From the NCBI GenBank assembly GCA_002104935.1, contig MCGT01000022.1:391185-455184 (forward strand): a stretch of 64,000 nt of DNA, written 5' to 3'. Under the pieces are notes generated by a model. It saw nothing but the letters and a program-made list of their open reading frames with translations. It was not told the origin of the DNA and did not search any database. A program made the position numbers and the translations under genes. This document shows, one piece after another, positions 22,705 through 34,510 of this stretch. Every line of letters begins with the position of its first letter. Within the stretch, counting starts at the first letter, position 1. This stretch comes from Hesseltinella vesiculosa (lineage: Eukaryota; Mucoromycota; Mucoromycetes; Mucorales; Cunninghamellaceae).

Positions 22705-23816
22705 TGACGACCGATAAAGAAACAGGTAAGACCATCCTTTTGTTTGTAGCATGTGACCATCTTGATGGTGTGTCAGCTGGATCAGGTGCTCATATTCTTT
22801 TCGATGTTGTTTATTTTTCTCTCATTTTTTTATTTTTTTCTATTGTAATCTAGGAGCAATGCAGCGAAGTCGACCCGCTGCTGGAGGCTATGTTCGCAAG
22901 TCTGCATCCCGCCATCCTGCGCCTCGATGTTGGCTCCACCCATAGCCTTCTCTTGGGTGTCGACTCCCTCGCCCTTCGAGTGAGCTACTGTGCTCTCGTG
23001 AAACCTCTCTTCACCTCCCTTAACCGGGAGAGTGTTGTTCCCTACAACCAACTGCATGTTACCATTGGTAACTTGCACCTTCCGACCGCTGCTGGTGTTC
23101 ACGTGGCACAGTGCCTTCTTCGTGAGCAAATTTCACGAAAACAACATCACCAGCGCCATCCCCATCTCGCTCGAAGAGCTGGCCATGAAAAAGCTCTGTG
23201 GACACGGTAAATTCTTCCCCTCAAAAATAAATGCATGCAATAGGGTATATCAAGGCTGTGGTGAGCTGATACCCTTTTTATTTAGTTATCCATGCTAATT
23301 TTTTTAATGTCATCATATAGCAGGCCCTCGCGTCATCCTCGCCCCTGCCAAGGACAAGTCTAAGGGCAATCTCCTGCGGCCTCTTTACGGTAAACAACCT
23401 CTTGCCTGGAATGAAAAAAAAAAAAACCTCCAATCAGGCGTGAAAAATGAAATGTTCAGAGGATCGCTCACCGTTATCTCGCATAGCCGTAGAGTCAATC
23501 AAAGAGGCCATGACCAACACAGGATCCTGGATCCCACCTGCCCGAGCCCATAAGACATGGAAGGTAAGAATCGGTGAACCGTATGAACATATCTAATTTT
23601 TACCTCTTCCCTTAGCCCCACGTCACCGTCGTCGAAACCGGGTACGGTCACGTCGCTGCTTTCCCCAGTGCCACCTCTGTAAAGAGAAGCGTTGGGTCTG
23701 TCAATATCGGTTTGACAGCAATCAAGCACTTGGAGCTGTCAAAGCGGGATTGACAATTCCCCATCAGCGACCTGAATCAGCGCGTTGCCACCTTCAAGGT
23801 CTTTAATGATGCTTGA
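22705..23816 (+). pseudogene. 2H phosphoesterase, broken (copy C)
   Basis: Exons match copies A and B, with LHVTIGNLHLPT and PHVTVVET still readable. A small deletion after QISR shifts the frame in the main exon, the second H-x-T exon has lost about 30 bp after the TRYG position, and a TGA interrupts KRD near 23,750. The lysine-rich first exon is shortened to 21 bp. Non-functional. Confidence 0.7.
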
Positions 23817-23947
23817 GGCTTGCCGTCCCCGCCATCATCATGCCACCACCTCTGTCTCTGCCGATGCCTTTGCATCTGCCGCCTCTATCTATGCCGACGC
23901 CTTCGCATCTGTCGTCGTCTCTGTGGGCCACTCACTAGCAGCAACAA

Positions 23948-24556
23948 AGGGGAATCGGATTTTGTCAAGATCGGCAAGGAAATGAAGGAAATGGTGGATG
24001 CGCTTTTCCTGGCTGGTGTCGAGCATCCCCGTGTTGCCGGGCTTCTGGTCCAAGTTATTCCTGCTTTACCTATGAAATGAGTATTCCAGCCAACGGCACC
24101 TATGTTATGCTGCATCTTGGAAAGTTCAGCTTACTACGTTCGCCATCGCACATCGCCCTACTTCCCAACGCTTTTGAGCATCTATGGCAGCTCCGTAGCA
24201 TCATACTCGACACTGTACAACGCATCAGCACCATGAACCGTATCAAAGGCCACCGCGATGAATATCATAGGAGCGTTGCTTGGATGAGGAGCACATGTTT
24301 GTCACCTGATGTCGTCAAAGGTGAAAAGTCAATGTCTGTTCTGCCGTGTTTTATCCCAATAAAAAATACCCTAGTTCCCGTAGAATGGAAAATTTTCAGA
24401 GAGCTTGTCCAAACATTTATGAGAATGCCTGACAATCCCTTCAAAATCACTTACTTTCAAGCTATTAGAGGCTTCACTAACCCGTGTCATCAGCGTTTCC
24501 TTGTCGAGAAACCTGCTGCGGTTTACTTTACTTTGGACCACCGACCAGAAAACTGA
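23948..24556 (+). pseudogene. Unrecognised protein fragment, frameshifted
   Basis: Two protein-like stretches in adjacent frames join with one frameshift near 24,054: first KIGKEMKEMVDALFLAG ending in GLLVQ, then YSCFTYEMSIPANGTYVM running 159 codons to 24,556 (with HLGKFSLLRSPSHIALL and EYHRSVAWMRST). The composition is that of a folded protein, but I do not recognise the family. No start codon or splice signals are evident, and it directly follows copy C, so it may be part of another repeat. Confidence 0.4.
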
Positions 24557-25105
24557 TTTGGCTGGGTGGAAGCATCAAACCATACCATATTTGGCTGTCA
24601 TCTGGCTGGGCTCCCTCCACCGATCGACCGGATTTTTTCTCCATCACCACCCGTAAGTTTGTTGGCTGATGCAAAATTTCACAGCGATTCGTGGGCTCAA
24701 ACATTCTGTGTAGCCTTTACTTTTTTTTATCTGGATCGTCATCTCCCTCCAAGGGATTCCCCGAGGATCTAGCCAAAATAAACCGTGCCGGTTCATCGAA
24801 ACTCGATGACAAAAATGAGAAGAAACACCCACTCTAGCCACATTCAATGCCAAGTGGCCCTGTTTAAAGAAGGGGTGATTAAATCTAATTTTTTTCTACC
24901 TTGGGCTGGTTTTTTGTGACAATCGTTAAGCCCTTCAATTGCTTACTAAGGGAAAAGCACGCGGCACAAGCGGGAAGGGGTTGCCTTTTTATGAATTAAG
25001 GTTCAGCCCTTTCTGCACCTTTTTTTAATAATTCCGCCCTGAAAACAATTTTTTTTTTCTTTCTTCTCCACTTTTGGTGGTTTTTTATTTATTTATTTTG
25101 TAGAT
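24557..25105. other. Intergenic, upstream of the GT8 gene
   Basis: Contains T-rich tracts close to the ATG at 25,106, as commonly seen before genes in this window. No further gene recognised. Confidence 0.5.
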
Positions 25106-26044
25106 ATGACCATGATGCCCAAAAAATGCGCGTGGGCGGTAGTGTTGACATCAGAAAACAACTATCTTAAAGGGATTGTGGTGCTGCAATACGTGCTGAG
25201 CAAGGTCCTTGCGAGCAAATATCCATTGCTTGTGCTGTATACACCCAACGTGCAGCCAGCTATCGTGGAGAAGCTAACCTCCGTCGGTTGCCTCACCAGG
25301 CCCATCGATCCCATCGTACCACCCGGTCCTATCGAGTATTCACATGAACGATTCAGAAACACGTGGACAAAACTTGCCGTTTGGGACCAGGAGGACTATG
25401 ACCGATTGGTGATGGTGGACGCGGATATGCTACCGCTGGCCAATATGGACGAATTGATGACGCTAGAGTTCCCACAGAAGACCTGGGTAGCAGCCAGCCA
25501 TGCGTGCACCTGCAACCCGCAACAAATGAAAAAATACCCTGCCGACTGGTGAGCCCCTCCCGCTTTCCACAGTCTTTCTCGCTGAGCAAACCTCTTTTTT
25601 TTTTTTTGGTGTAGGATCCCGTCCAATTGCGAATACACATTTCTGACGACCACGCAGCTGGAACGACAAGTGCCACGTCATTATTTCAACAGCGGGCTGA
25701 TCGTTCTTCGACCTGACCGATCGGTGTTCCGGCGCATGATCGACAGGCTATTCAAGGTCGGGGACTTGAATGGCTACATATTTCCGGACCAAGACTTCCT
25801 GAACGAAGAATTCTTCGACCAGTGGACTGAGCTGCCCTATATATACAATGCCCTGAAACCCATGTCCATGTGTCATGCCAAACTGTGGAATCTCGATGCC
25901 ATCAAGAACATTCATTACATCTTGTCCAAGCCATGGGATGTCGATTGGAACAATAAGACCGAGCAAGCCGAGTATTACCCCCTTTACAAAAAATGGGTAG
26001 AAACATACGACGAGGCCCGCGCGTTTTACCGGTGGAGCCCATAG
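25106..26044 (+). CDS. Family 8 glycosyltransferase (glycogenin/galactinol synthase-like)
   Basis: Two exons, 25,106-25,548 and 25,615-26,044, with a 66-bp GT..AG intron; 290 residues. GT8 hallmarks are present: an N-terminal AWAVVLTSENNYLKG strand, the metal-binding DAD in VMVDADML (about residues 103-110), HYFNSGLIVLRPD, FPDQDFLNEEF, and a HYILSKPWD segment near the C terminus that usually contributes a metal ligand His. The family transfers sugars from UDP-sugars with retention of configuration. There is no signal peptide, so a cytosolic enzyme is expected. The acceptor cannot be deduced; glycogenin itself is less likely because the long C terminus is missing. It lies 146 bp before the BAHD gene in the same orientation. 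Confidence 0.85.
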
Positions 26045-26190
26045 AGAGTCAACATCATAAATAAAAAAAAAAAGCTGCAAAAAGTCAGCACACCCTATTT
26101 TTTTTTTAGCCGAGATCCAAGCCGTGAAGCAAACTATAAAAACCAACTTTTTCATTGTCATGCCTTTTGAAGAAGATTCAATCAATAAGA

Positions 26191-27609
26191 ATGTCACTAA
26201 TAAAGAGACTGAGCCAAACAGCGATGACAACGAGGTCACAACCTCCCGTAGCAGCTGTGCGAGGACTGAACGGCCTGATTGGTCATATTTATACGCATTT
26301 TACTATGTTTTATGAAAACAAGCAAGGCGACAAGGACTTTATGAATGCAGAGGCTATCAAGACCTCCTTTCAAAAAGCATTGCAAGATTACTGGATGTTC
26401 TCAGGTCGACTGATCCCCAGGGCCGGCGGAGTTTTTGACGTGGGCCATTTTGACCGCGGCGCCTTGTTCACCGAGAGTGAATGTAACATACCGATCGATG
26501 AGCTGAATAAACACCACTTCAACTACTCTTCTCTGAATTATGACGACCTCTACTCTGTGCTGACTACTAAGGGGGTCGAAAACGACCCGCTGTTTGTCGC
26601 CAACCTGGTGCACCATCCCGGCGGTGCCAGTCTGTCGCTGTCGGTGCAACACCAGCTGGGTGATTCCCACACCGTCTTTGGTCTGTTCCAAGCGGCGGCT
26701 GACTATGCTTATGGTCGTCAGGCGCGCAAACCTCTGATCGACTGGGAGCATTGGATGAAAAAAAAAACTGACCTTGCCTGCAGTCAAGATTTACAGGCTG
26801 TCCAAACCGACTACCCCATCCTGACCAAAGCACAGTTGGCTGGTTGGAGACAGCAAGTCATGCAGTGGCGATCATCTCCCTCTCGTGCCCTTTTCAAATT
26901 TTCCTCAGGTGGCCTCAAGCAACTGAAGCATGACATCAGAGCTGAGGACCCCACCGGCGTCAAGTCAAAGATCTCGACGAACGACGCCTTGAAGGCTCTT
27001 GTACTCCACCAAATGAAAACTGCCCGTGAACCATTACATGATTACGCGCCCACCTTGGCTTTTGCTGTTGACATGCGTGTCCGTTCTGGTGATCCACGGT
27101 TGCTTACTCCCTTGGCTGGTAACTATATCTTGTAAAAGACCTCTCCAAAAAAAAAATCGGCCTATGTTTAAACTCCATTTTCTACTCCGATGCGTAGGAC
27201 CCCGGCGTACAAGATGAAGGACCTCAAGGAATCCATGGCGCAAACGGCAATGAACATCCGATCCAAGGTGGACAATGTGACAATATCTTACATGAACACA
27301 TTGGAAGACTATGTCAATCAAGCGGAAGATTTACTACTGTTATCGAGTCCCGTCCGTTCATTAACCCCCGGTGGGCTCGTGTGGTCAGATTGGTCTCATT
27401 TCCACATCCCCACCGATTTTGGTTGGGGCCGGGCGATGTGTCTTCGCAACCGCTTAACTGACAGCCACGTAGCCACAGCCACGCCTCTACCTCGTAAATC
27501 TGCAGACGATGACCTCTATTTGACACTGCAAGCTGATAGGGCCACCATGGACAACATCCGTCGCCACCGTTTATTAGAGCCTTATGCAAAAGACCTGGAG
27601 AATAATTAA
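26191..27609 (+). CDS. BAHD-type acyltransferase
   Basis: Exons 26,191-27,131 and 27,198-27,609 join in frame across a 66-bp intron, giving 450 residues, the usual BAHD length. The catalytic HxxxD is HQLGD in LSVQHQLGDSHTVFG, and the structural DFGWG motif is present in TDFGWGRAMCLRNRL. A WMFSGRL segment and VDMRVRSGDPRL are also family-typical. These enzymes move acyl groups from acyl-CoA to alcohols or amines and are often in secondary metabolism; fungal relatives include trichothecene O-acetyltransferases, though the substrate here is unknown. The start at 26,191 is chosen because it is the first in-frame ATG before the conserved region. An overlapping short frame from 26,160 is not supported. 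Confidence 0.85.
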
Positions 27610-27865
27610 AATTGGGTGCGTTTTGAGTAGTGGATGCATTAGTACCCGCAGTCCGAGGACCTTGCAGTGTGGATGCTCGATGAGCCAAAAAAAGAAACTT
27701 CTTGAATGCACGCCCACCAAGTTAATTCAAAAGAACGGAGTTTTTGGCCCTTTTTTCGCGCTAGAGAAAAAAAAAAAAAAAAAAAAAAAGGTTGTCTTTT
27801 CCTTTCCTTTTTCCTTTAAAGATCTCGGTTGTTTTTTTTTTAGTAGCATCATCTTAATACACGCC

Positions 27866-30800
27866 ATGGCAGAGGCATTCCCAGTGAACCATGGCAGCGT
27901 CCCTATACCCCCTTCACAATCCTCTACTCTTTTACCTCATCAATTGACCTTGGCTACTTTGCAACAAAATGCTCCCACCACCACCATCCACTCCGTCCAA
28001 GGCCCCGGGCTACGTCGCAAACAAAAAGAATCCAAAGCTACTTCTGCAATGGTAATATTGTTTTATAGTATCCATGTCGAAATGAAATAGAATGTGGATA
28101 GGTGTTTTTTTTAACGCTTTTTTTTTTTTTTTTCTCTTTTTGACAGTTGAAACTAGAGCGGATTCTCGGGTTGACGACAGCATCGTCTAATCTCTTAGCC
28201 AGTGCTGAATCACAAGATCTGATTGCCTATGCTGCCGGGGCAGTTATTGTCTTATACAATCACAAACTTAACAAACAAGTCGGCTTCCTTATTCGTCCCA
28301 GCGACAATGTGTCGGCCGCCAACCCACCCAACGCTAGCACTGTGGGAACCATGGTCACACCGCTAGGCCAGCCCGATACCATGCTTATGATGGCCTGTGC
28401 TCTACCGAAACAGGACTCAAAAAAGAAAAGTACACCTGCTAGCAACCGTGTCAAGCCAATCAGCTGCTTAGCGTTCTCTCCTGATGGACAGTACCTTGCT
28501 GCAGGAGAGGTAAAATCGGCCTTGGCAACTGAAGAGCAAGAAGAAAAAAAGCCAAAAATGGGAATCTGTTGACATTTTTTCTTTAGATGGGCCATCAACC
28601 TCGTATTTTGATCTGGAATGTCAAGGATCAAGCTTTAATTTGTCAATGGCGAGCTCATCGTTTTGGAATCCTCTCCGTCTCATTTTCTCCGAACATGCGT
28701 TATCTAGTCTCCGTGGGCTTCCAGGTAGACAGGGGCATGAAGAAAAAAAAAAAAAAAAAAAACGACGCACACACAAATGTTTTTGTTAAGGTTTTTATTT
28801 GTTTATCGCCATGTTAGCATGATGGTTACCTCTATGTTTGGAACTGGCGCAAAGGAATGAAATTGGCAACCAACAAAGTCACCAGCAAAGTCAATGCGCT
28901 CTCGTTTGCCAATGATAGTTCTTATTTTGTCACGGCTGGTTTACGCCATGTCAAGTACTGGTACTTGGCTGACCAAGGTCGTCTGGCCAAAAAAGTAGGT
29001 CTCGACGAATCGCATGCGCAGTCTTACCTGTTTTTCGTAGGGAAACTTGGCATCCGCTGAAGCCCAAGTGTTGGATGGTCGGTCGGGTCTGCTTGGTGCG
29101 ATGAGAGAATGCAACTTCGTGGACGTGGCCTGCGCTCCAGATGGCTATGTCTACCTGGTGACGGATTCCGGCATCCTCTGCTTATTCAAGGAAGGCCGTT
29201 GCATCGACAAATGGGTCGACCTGCAGGTAAGAAAAGGAGAAGCGCCGAAGCCACCTTTACAGTGGATGATGCATGACCGGTTTTTTTCCTTTTCTTTCCT
29301 AGGTGACAAGTGCCTTTTCGATCCAAGTGTCGTCTTCCATTGTCATTTGTGCAACCTCAAACGGCATTGTCAGGTAAGAGACAGCTTTTTCTAAGCATGG
29401 CTAAGCCCTTTTCTCTCAGGCTGTTTGAACCTGGGACGCTCAAGTACCGTGGCATGTTACCCAAACCACATCCACTGGGTATGGATGTGACCTCAATAGA
29501 GTCTCCTCAAATGCTGCTGGAACAGCAAAGTCAAGAGTTGTTTTATCCCGATGCCGCCGCCCTGACCTTTGACCAATCAAGTGCAAAACTGACCGTCGTG
29601 TACTCTGACCACAGTTTCTATATGTGGGACATCAAGCACCTGGACAAAATTGCAAAGTACCGAAGCTTCCTTGCTCATAGCGATTGTGTATGGGGCGTGG
29701 AGGTAAGGAAGAACGCCGAAAGAGACAACCACCCATCTATTTTTTTTTGTAGCCTTACCCAATCATTGAAGATACCCCTCCTTCGGTCTTGCAGTCCATC
29801 CCACCTAATTCCTTTGCAACCTATTCTGCCGATGGCACTGTGCGATTCTGGAATCTGGATCCCCTTGATACCTCACCACCTAGCCCTTGGCGCAAGAACA
29901 TTTATGCCCGTGACCTCGTCAAGATGATCTATGTCGACCCTGATGCTGCCGAATATGCCAAACTTAAAGGCGATATGGGTAAATGACAAAAAAAAAAAAA
30001 GTAAAACAAGCTGAGACTGACTCCTTTATAAATACACATAGAATTGGCCGAGGACCAGTGCCCTGATTTTGGTATTCGCTCACTGAAAATCAAACCAGAC
30101 GGCTCGCTGATGGCGACAGGCGATCGAAATGGCAATTTGCGTGTGCACGACATGACCTCTTGGGACCAAATCACATTTCAAGAAGCACACGACTCTGAAA
30201 TTCTTTCCATTGACATCAGCCACCCTTTTGGCGAAGGTAAAGGGTAACAGGAAACGAACGAACTGAAGATGGCTCATTTCTTTTTGATGCCTTTTCAAAC
30301 CAGATAAACCATGCTACATTGCAACAGGCAGCCGGGATCGGTTTATCCACGTCTTTGATGCCCAGAAAAACTATCAATTGGTGCAAAGTCTCGACGACCA
30401 CTCATCCTCCATCACGTCGGTACGATTTACGGAAAATGCAGAAAAGCTGATCAGCTGCGGCGCTGATAAAGGCATCATCTTCCGTCACCTCTCGACCACT
30501 GCCAGTCCCACGCTGCTGGACACCACCATAGCCAATGCGTCTACACCGCCCACCGCCTTGCCCCTAGCCTACCTAAACTACCACAACCATTCTGGACGCA
30601 GCTCTGTCTTTGACATGACCTTGGACGTGTCCCAACGCTATGCTGCTGCAGTGACGGGCGAGCGGCGCTTGTTTTTGTTCCACGTGTCGTCTGGCAAACC
30701 ATTCATGTCCTGCAAGCCGGAAACTGCCGAGGAAATCAGCTCTGGTCAATCGACTGAAAATTCGGGCGGCAGTCTGATCAACATCGACTTGGATCCATTC

Positions 30801-33057
30801 TCCGGCACCTTTGGCGTCACCAGCGGCTCGGATCGCAGCATTCGCCTGTTCGACCTGGCGTCGGGTCAGTGCATTGAAAAAGTCTGTGCGCATGCCGAAT
30901 TGATCACGTCTGTCAAGTTTGTCGTCGGCCGAGGTGGCCACAGTCTCCGTATGGTCAGCACTTCCTCGGATGGAACGGTCTTGGTCTGGGCCGTCAGCAA
31001 AGATATTGTTGCCCGCATGAAGTCGCGCGCGGCCGAGAGCAAGCATCGGCTCAAGCAGGCTGTCCTGCTAGGTCAGGACACAGATCCCCAATGGTCGTCG
31101 GCACCACCGGCAGCCAACCCGGTGACCAAGCGCCATCCTGCCACCGCCGTGGCCACTACCAACCACAGCAAACCAGCCGTGTCATTCAGTCCCATGCACC
31201 CCTCGCAGCAGCAAGTGCAACAGCAGCAACAGCAGCAACGTCTTCGTCGTGTCTCGACGGCCTCGGTCGTCGTCAAACCCACACTGTCGCAGATGATCCG
31301 CCAGGGCGAACGCAAGACATTCTCCACCATGTCGCCAGCCGAGCAAAAATACGACGACCTGTACAAAAAGCCATCGGCCCGCAAGCCGTCCGACGACACC
31401 TCGGCTGCTGGCCTTGTCACCGCCTCGTCGCCCACAAGCCCTCACCTCAACCTTGGCTCGGCCCCACCCCAGCGGGTGTCGGACATGGACAAGCTGCAGC
31501 GGCTCTACAACGGCTTACCCACCTCCGGAGCTGTCTCCAGCCGAACAGCCAACCACTTACAACGTTCGACGCCCATGCAACTCGGCCACCGCATCACTCC
31601 TGCTCTGAAAAAGAAATTTTCTAAAGACAGTCTCGTGGGTGCTGGTTACATGCCGCCGTCGAAACCTCGCCTGCGCACAAGCTACGATACCCTGACGATT
31701 TCCAAGCGGCCTCCTGTGTCCGTGGACGCCTCTCCCAACTCTGACCCTCGGCTCAGCTCCAAAAAGGTAATAGGACGAAACAAAGGTGGAATGATCATGC
31801 TCATTTTTTTTTTCCTTCTAGGACTTGACACCCGCCACTTCCCCTACAAGTGCTCGCCATCCTGCCGATCTCAATCAACAGCCAGCTAGAGTAACGTCCC
31901 CTACGCATACTGCTATTATTGTCGAGGAACCGGAACCTCTGGACCAAGAGGGCGAGGAACAAGTGATTTTTTTGCAACAGCCTGGAGATGTGGACGATCA
32001 TGTTGGCAAGCCGGTAGATGCGTCCAGCTATGACAAAGCAGTCCAAGAGCACATCGGCAGCACCAGCACGTCCAGCCACACCAGCCTTAGTAGCCAAACC
32101 AGCAGCAGCACCGACGACAACCACCCCAAGACGCCAGTGCTAGAGAGTGAAGACGGTGGAGACACCGAGCAAGAAAAACACACGCACAGCAAGAAAAAGA
32201 GCCGGCCTGGCAAATCTCATGAAGACGATGGCTCCGAAGCCGACGACACTGGTGATGGTTCCTGTGGCGGTGAAGAGGAGGAGGAGGATGACGAAGTAGA
32301 TGAAGACGAAGTGCTGCTGCAAGCCATCCTCTCGCGGGACCCTCCTCGTATGATGACGTCTCTCAGCCGATCCACTTCGAACGCCGGCGCGCCGCACCAG
32401 CGCCTCAGTCTGGATATCCTCTCCGTCACGTCGCCCCGCTCCCTTGATCTACCGTCGACGTCGGCACCTTCCACCCCGCTAAGGCAGTCCTCGGCTACGT
32501 TTTGGAAACTGCATCGCAAATTGTCGAATGTCAAGAAACGCCAGAGCCTCACCGCCCGCTTCTTGTCCACATTTGGTCCTCGTGACAAGAAGAATCATTA
32601 CCGTGAATCACTCGACAGCGTGCTGACCAGTTTCAAGGAGCTCGGCAAGAAGAAGGACAGCTCTATAAAGGATGAAGAGCAAGACGAAGCTCGAATCGAC
32701 GTGCCCATCCGAGAAGTGCCTGAGCCACCTGACGTTGCCCCGCCAACGCCACCCAAGGTATCGACCATCGAAAGCCTCGATCTGGATGAGCAGGGCCTGC
32801 TTGCAGATCTGGACGGTGCCAAGATTTTGCTGGATAGTGTATTGGAGACGTACAAAAAGCTGGCCGAGAGACGTCAAGTGACCCAAAGCCCAAACCCAGC
32901 CTTTCTGTCGCAAGTCGAATCCAAGCTCCAGGCAATGCATGGCAGCATCTCCAACGCTTTGACACCCGTGGCCCCTTTGCCTGACCCTGCCACCCTAGCC
33001 ATGCTTGACAAATACTCGTCCCTTCTTGTGCAGATGGTACAAACCAAGCTTGCCTGA
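27866..33057 (+). CDS. WD40 scaffold protein, MAPKBP1/WDR62-like
   Basis: Eleven exons (27,866-28,051; 28,147-28,509; 28,587-28,724; 28,818-28,994; 29,041-29,226; 29,303-29,373; 29,420-29,702; 29,753-29,978; 30,042-30,236; 30,304-31,766; 31,822-33,057) join in frame to 1,507 residues. The start of exon 2, [17 protein letters not shown], matches the conserved opening of the MAPKBP1/WDR62 family, and at least ten WD repeats follow (for example [39 protein letters not shown]) making two propellers up to about residue 800. The C-terminal half is disordered, with a Gln run near 31,210, many SP/TP sites and an acidic tract near 32,270-32,330. Animal relatives scaffold JNK signalling and spindle-pole/centriole proteins; the fungal role is unknown. 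A helical end ([19 protein letters not shown]) may mediate dimerisation. Confidence 0.85.
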
Positions 33058-33450
33058 ATATAAAACAAACATTTCTGCATTGACACGAACAATGGATCAC
33101 TGATAACTGAAGTAAGAGGGAAGAGTGGCAGGAGGTTCAGTCGTCCACCTCTTTTTTTTATGAAAATCCTTCTTTCATGATCGAGTACAATAATTAGGAT
33201 GTTGCCCTATCTTGATCATTTTCCTTTTAGCAGCTGATGGCTCTGTGCCAGCTAAAAAAGGCAGACTTGTCAAAAGAAAGTAGCCTTTGCACAAGGTTTT
33301 CAAGTGAGAAACGAGGAAAAGAGGCTGCCCAGACCATATTCCAGGTCCGACCAAACCTAAAAATAGAGCCAATTTTTTTTTTCTTTTCCCTGTTTACGTT
33401 TTTTTTCGCATCTTCTTTTTTTTATTTTTATTTCTCATCTACATTACATC
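33058..33450. other. Intergenic between WD40 and tropomyosin genes
   Basis: The 3' end of the WD40 gene shows AATATAAAACA shortly after the stop. The last 100 bp before the tropomyosin ATG are extremely T-rich (several runs of 6-10 T), probably promoter and 5' UTR. Confidence 0.4.
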
Positions 33451-34231
33451 ATGGAAAGGATCAAGGAAGTAAGTCGCTGCATACGTGTCGGAAATATAGA
33501 GTGAAGAAAAAGGTCATGATGACAAGAAAGGGGCAAGCGGCAAGGAGCCAGCCATGCACCTTTTTTCGTCTTGTGGTTTCTTTTTCATCTTGGCACATGA
33601 CACCTTTTTTTTTTTATTTTAAAATCCTTGGCAAGCTCATGCTAATCTCTTTTATTTGTTTAGAAATTGAGTGCTCTTCGCGCCGAAGCTGATGAAGCTA
33701 CTGCTAATGCTGAAGAACTTGAATCCAAGGTCAAGCAATTGGAAGCTGAACACACCTCCAAGGACCATGAACTTCTTTCTCTCCAAATCCGTGTGAAGAA
33801 CTTGGAAGAACAATTGGAAAAGACTGAAACTCAATTGAAGACCACATCTACCAAGTAAGCGACTTCTTTTTTTTGGGGGGGAGGGGAGGCAATAAAGGCC
33901 TTTTTGTCGGGAAAAAAAATTGCACGAGGCCAAAGGTTGTTTGAAGGAGGCATGATAAAAAGAATGAGAAACGTGGTGACGTGTGGTGATCGAAAAAACT
34001 GATTTTTTTTAAATAGCTTCAATGAAGCTGATCTCAAGGCCGAAGAAGCTGAACGTCGTGTGTCAAGCTTGGAAAAGGAGCTGGAAGAAAAGGAAGCCCA
34101 TTATGAAGAATTGGTTGAAAAATTGAATGCATCCAAGGCTGAATTGGAAGAGCTTGCAAGACAAGTAAGTTGCCGAAGCCGTGTGTTTGTGTTTTACTCA
34201 CTTTTTTTTTTTTCAGTTTGAAGAATTGTAA
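33451..34231 (+). CDS. Tropomyosin, short form
   Basis: Four exons, 33,451-33,468, 33,664-33,854, 34,017-34,164 and 34,217-34,231, join in frame to 123 residues. The start MERIKEKLSALRAEAD is the classic fungal tropomyosin N terminus, and the whole chain is a continuous heptad-repeat coiled coil (AEELESKVKQLEAEH, LSLQIRVKNLEEQLEK, VSSLEKELEEKE), ending in ELARQFEEL. It binds along actin filaments in cables and rings. Yeast Tpm2 and S. pombe Cdc8 have 161 residues and Tpm1 has 199; this one is 38 shorter than Tpm2. The first exon is only six codons, so start choice depends on the 195-bp intron, but the MERIKE sequence is decisive. Confidence 0.88.
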
Positions 34232-34510
34232 GCCTCTCGTTGGACGTCTTTTTTTTTCTCCCCCTCTCTCTTTCTCTCTTTTTTTTTATTGCTTGGCTAC
34301 CGGCTGGTAGTATTTAACTAATATATAAAAGAAAATACCAACTTCAAACATAGCCAAAACTTTCTTAAAAGAAGAAATGATTGAATTTGCTTTTTTTGTC
34401 CATAAAAAAATAAAATCAGCGGGGACACATTTAGAGTTTTTTTGTTTTTCTTTTTCTCTTTCTTTTTATTTTTTTTTTCCTTTAGTTGACTCTATTTTTT
34501 TTTCTAATCT
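34232..34510. other. Intergenic, T-rich
   Basis: About 280 bp between the tropomyosin stop and the corepressor ATG, dominated by T and CT runs. Presumably the tropomyosin terminator and the downstream promoter; no specific element is identified. Confidence 0.4.

Larger units (their letters stand above)
19388..23935 (+). repeat. Large dispersed repeat, copy C
   Basis: Collinear with copy A from AAAAGCATGTGTTTTTAAAAAGC to the GC-rich minisatellite, then diverges. It lacks the roughly 500 bp corresponding to 3,130-3,540 of copy A and has its own small insertions, including TACAGTA at 20,382 and 20,623, TACTGTA at 22,158, and TACCGGTA at 19,795. Its 2H gene is broken, so it appears older or less constrained than A and B. 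Confidence 0.8.

Noticed and set aside
30573..31046. 157-codon minus-strand open frame in the WD40 gene
   Set aside because: Antisense of exon 10, no protein motifs.
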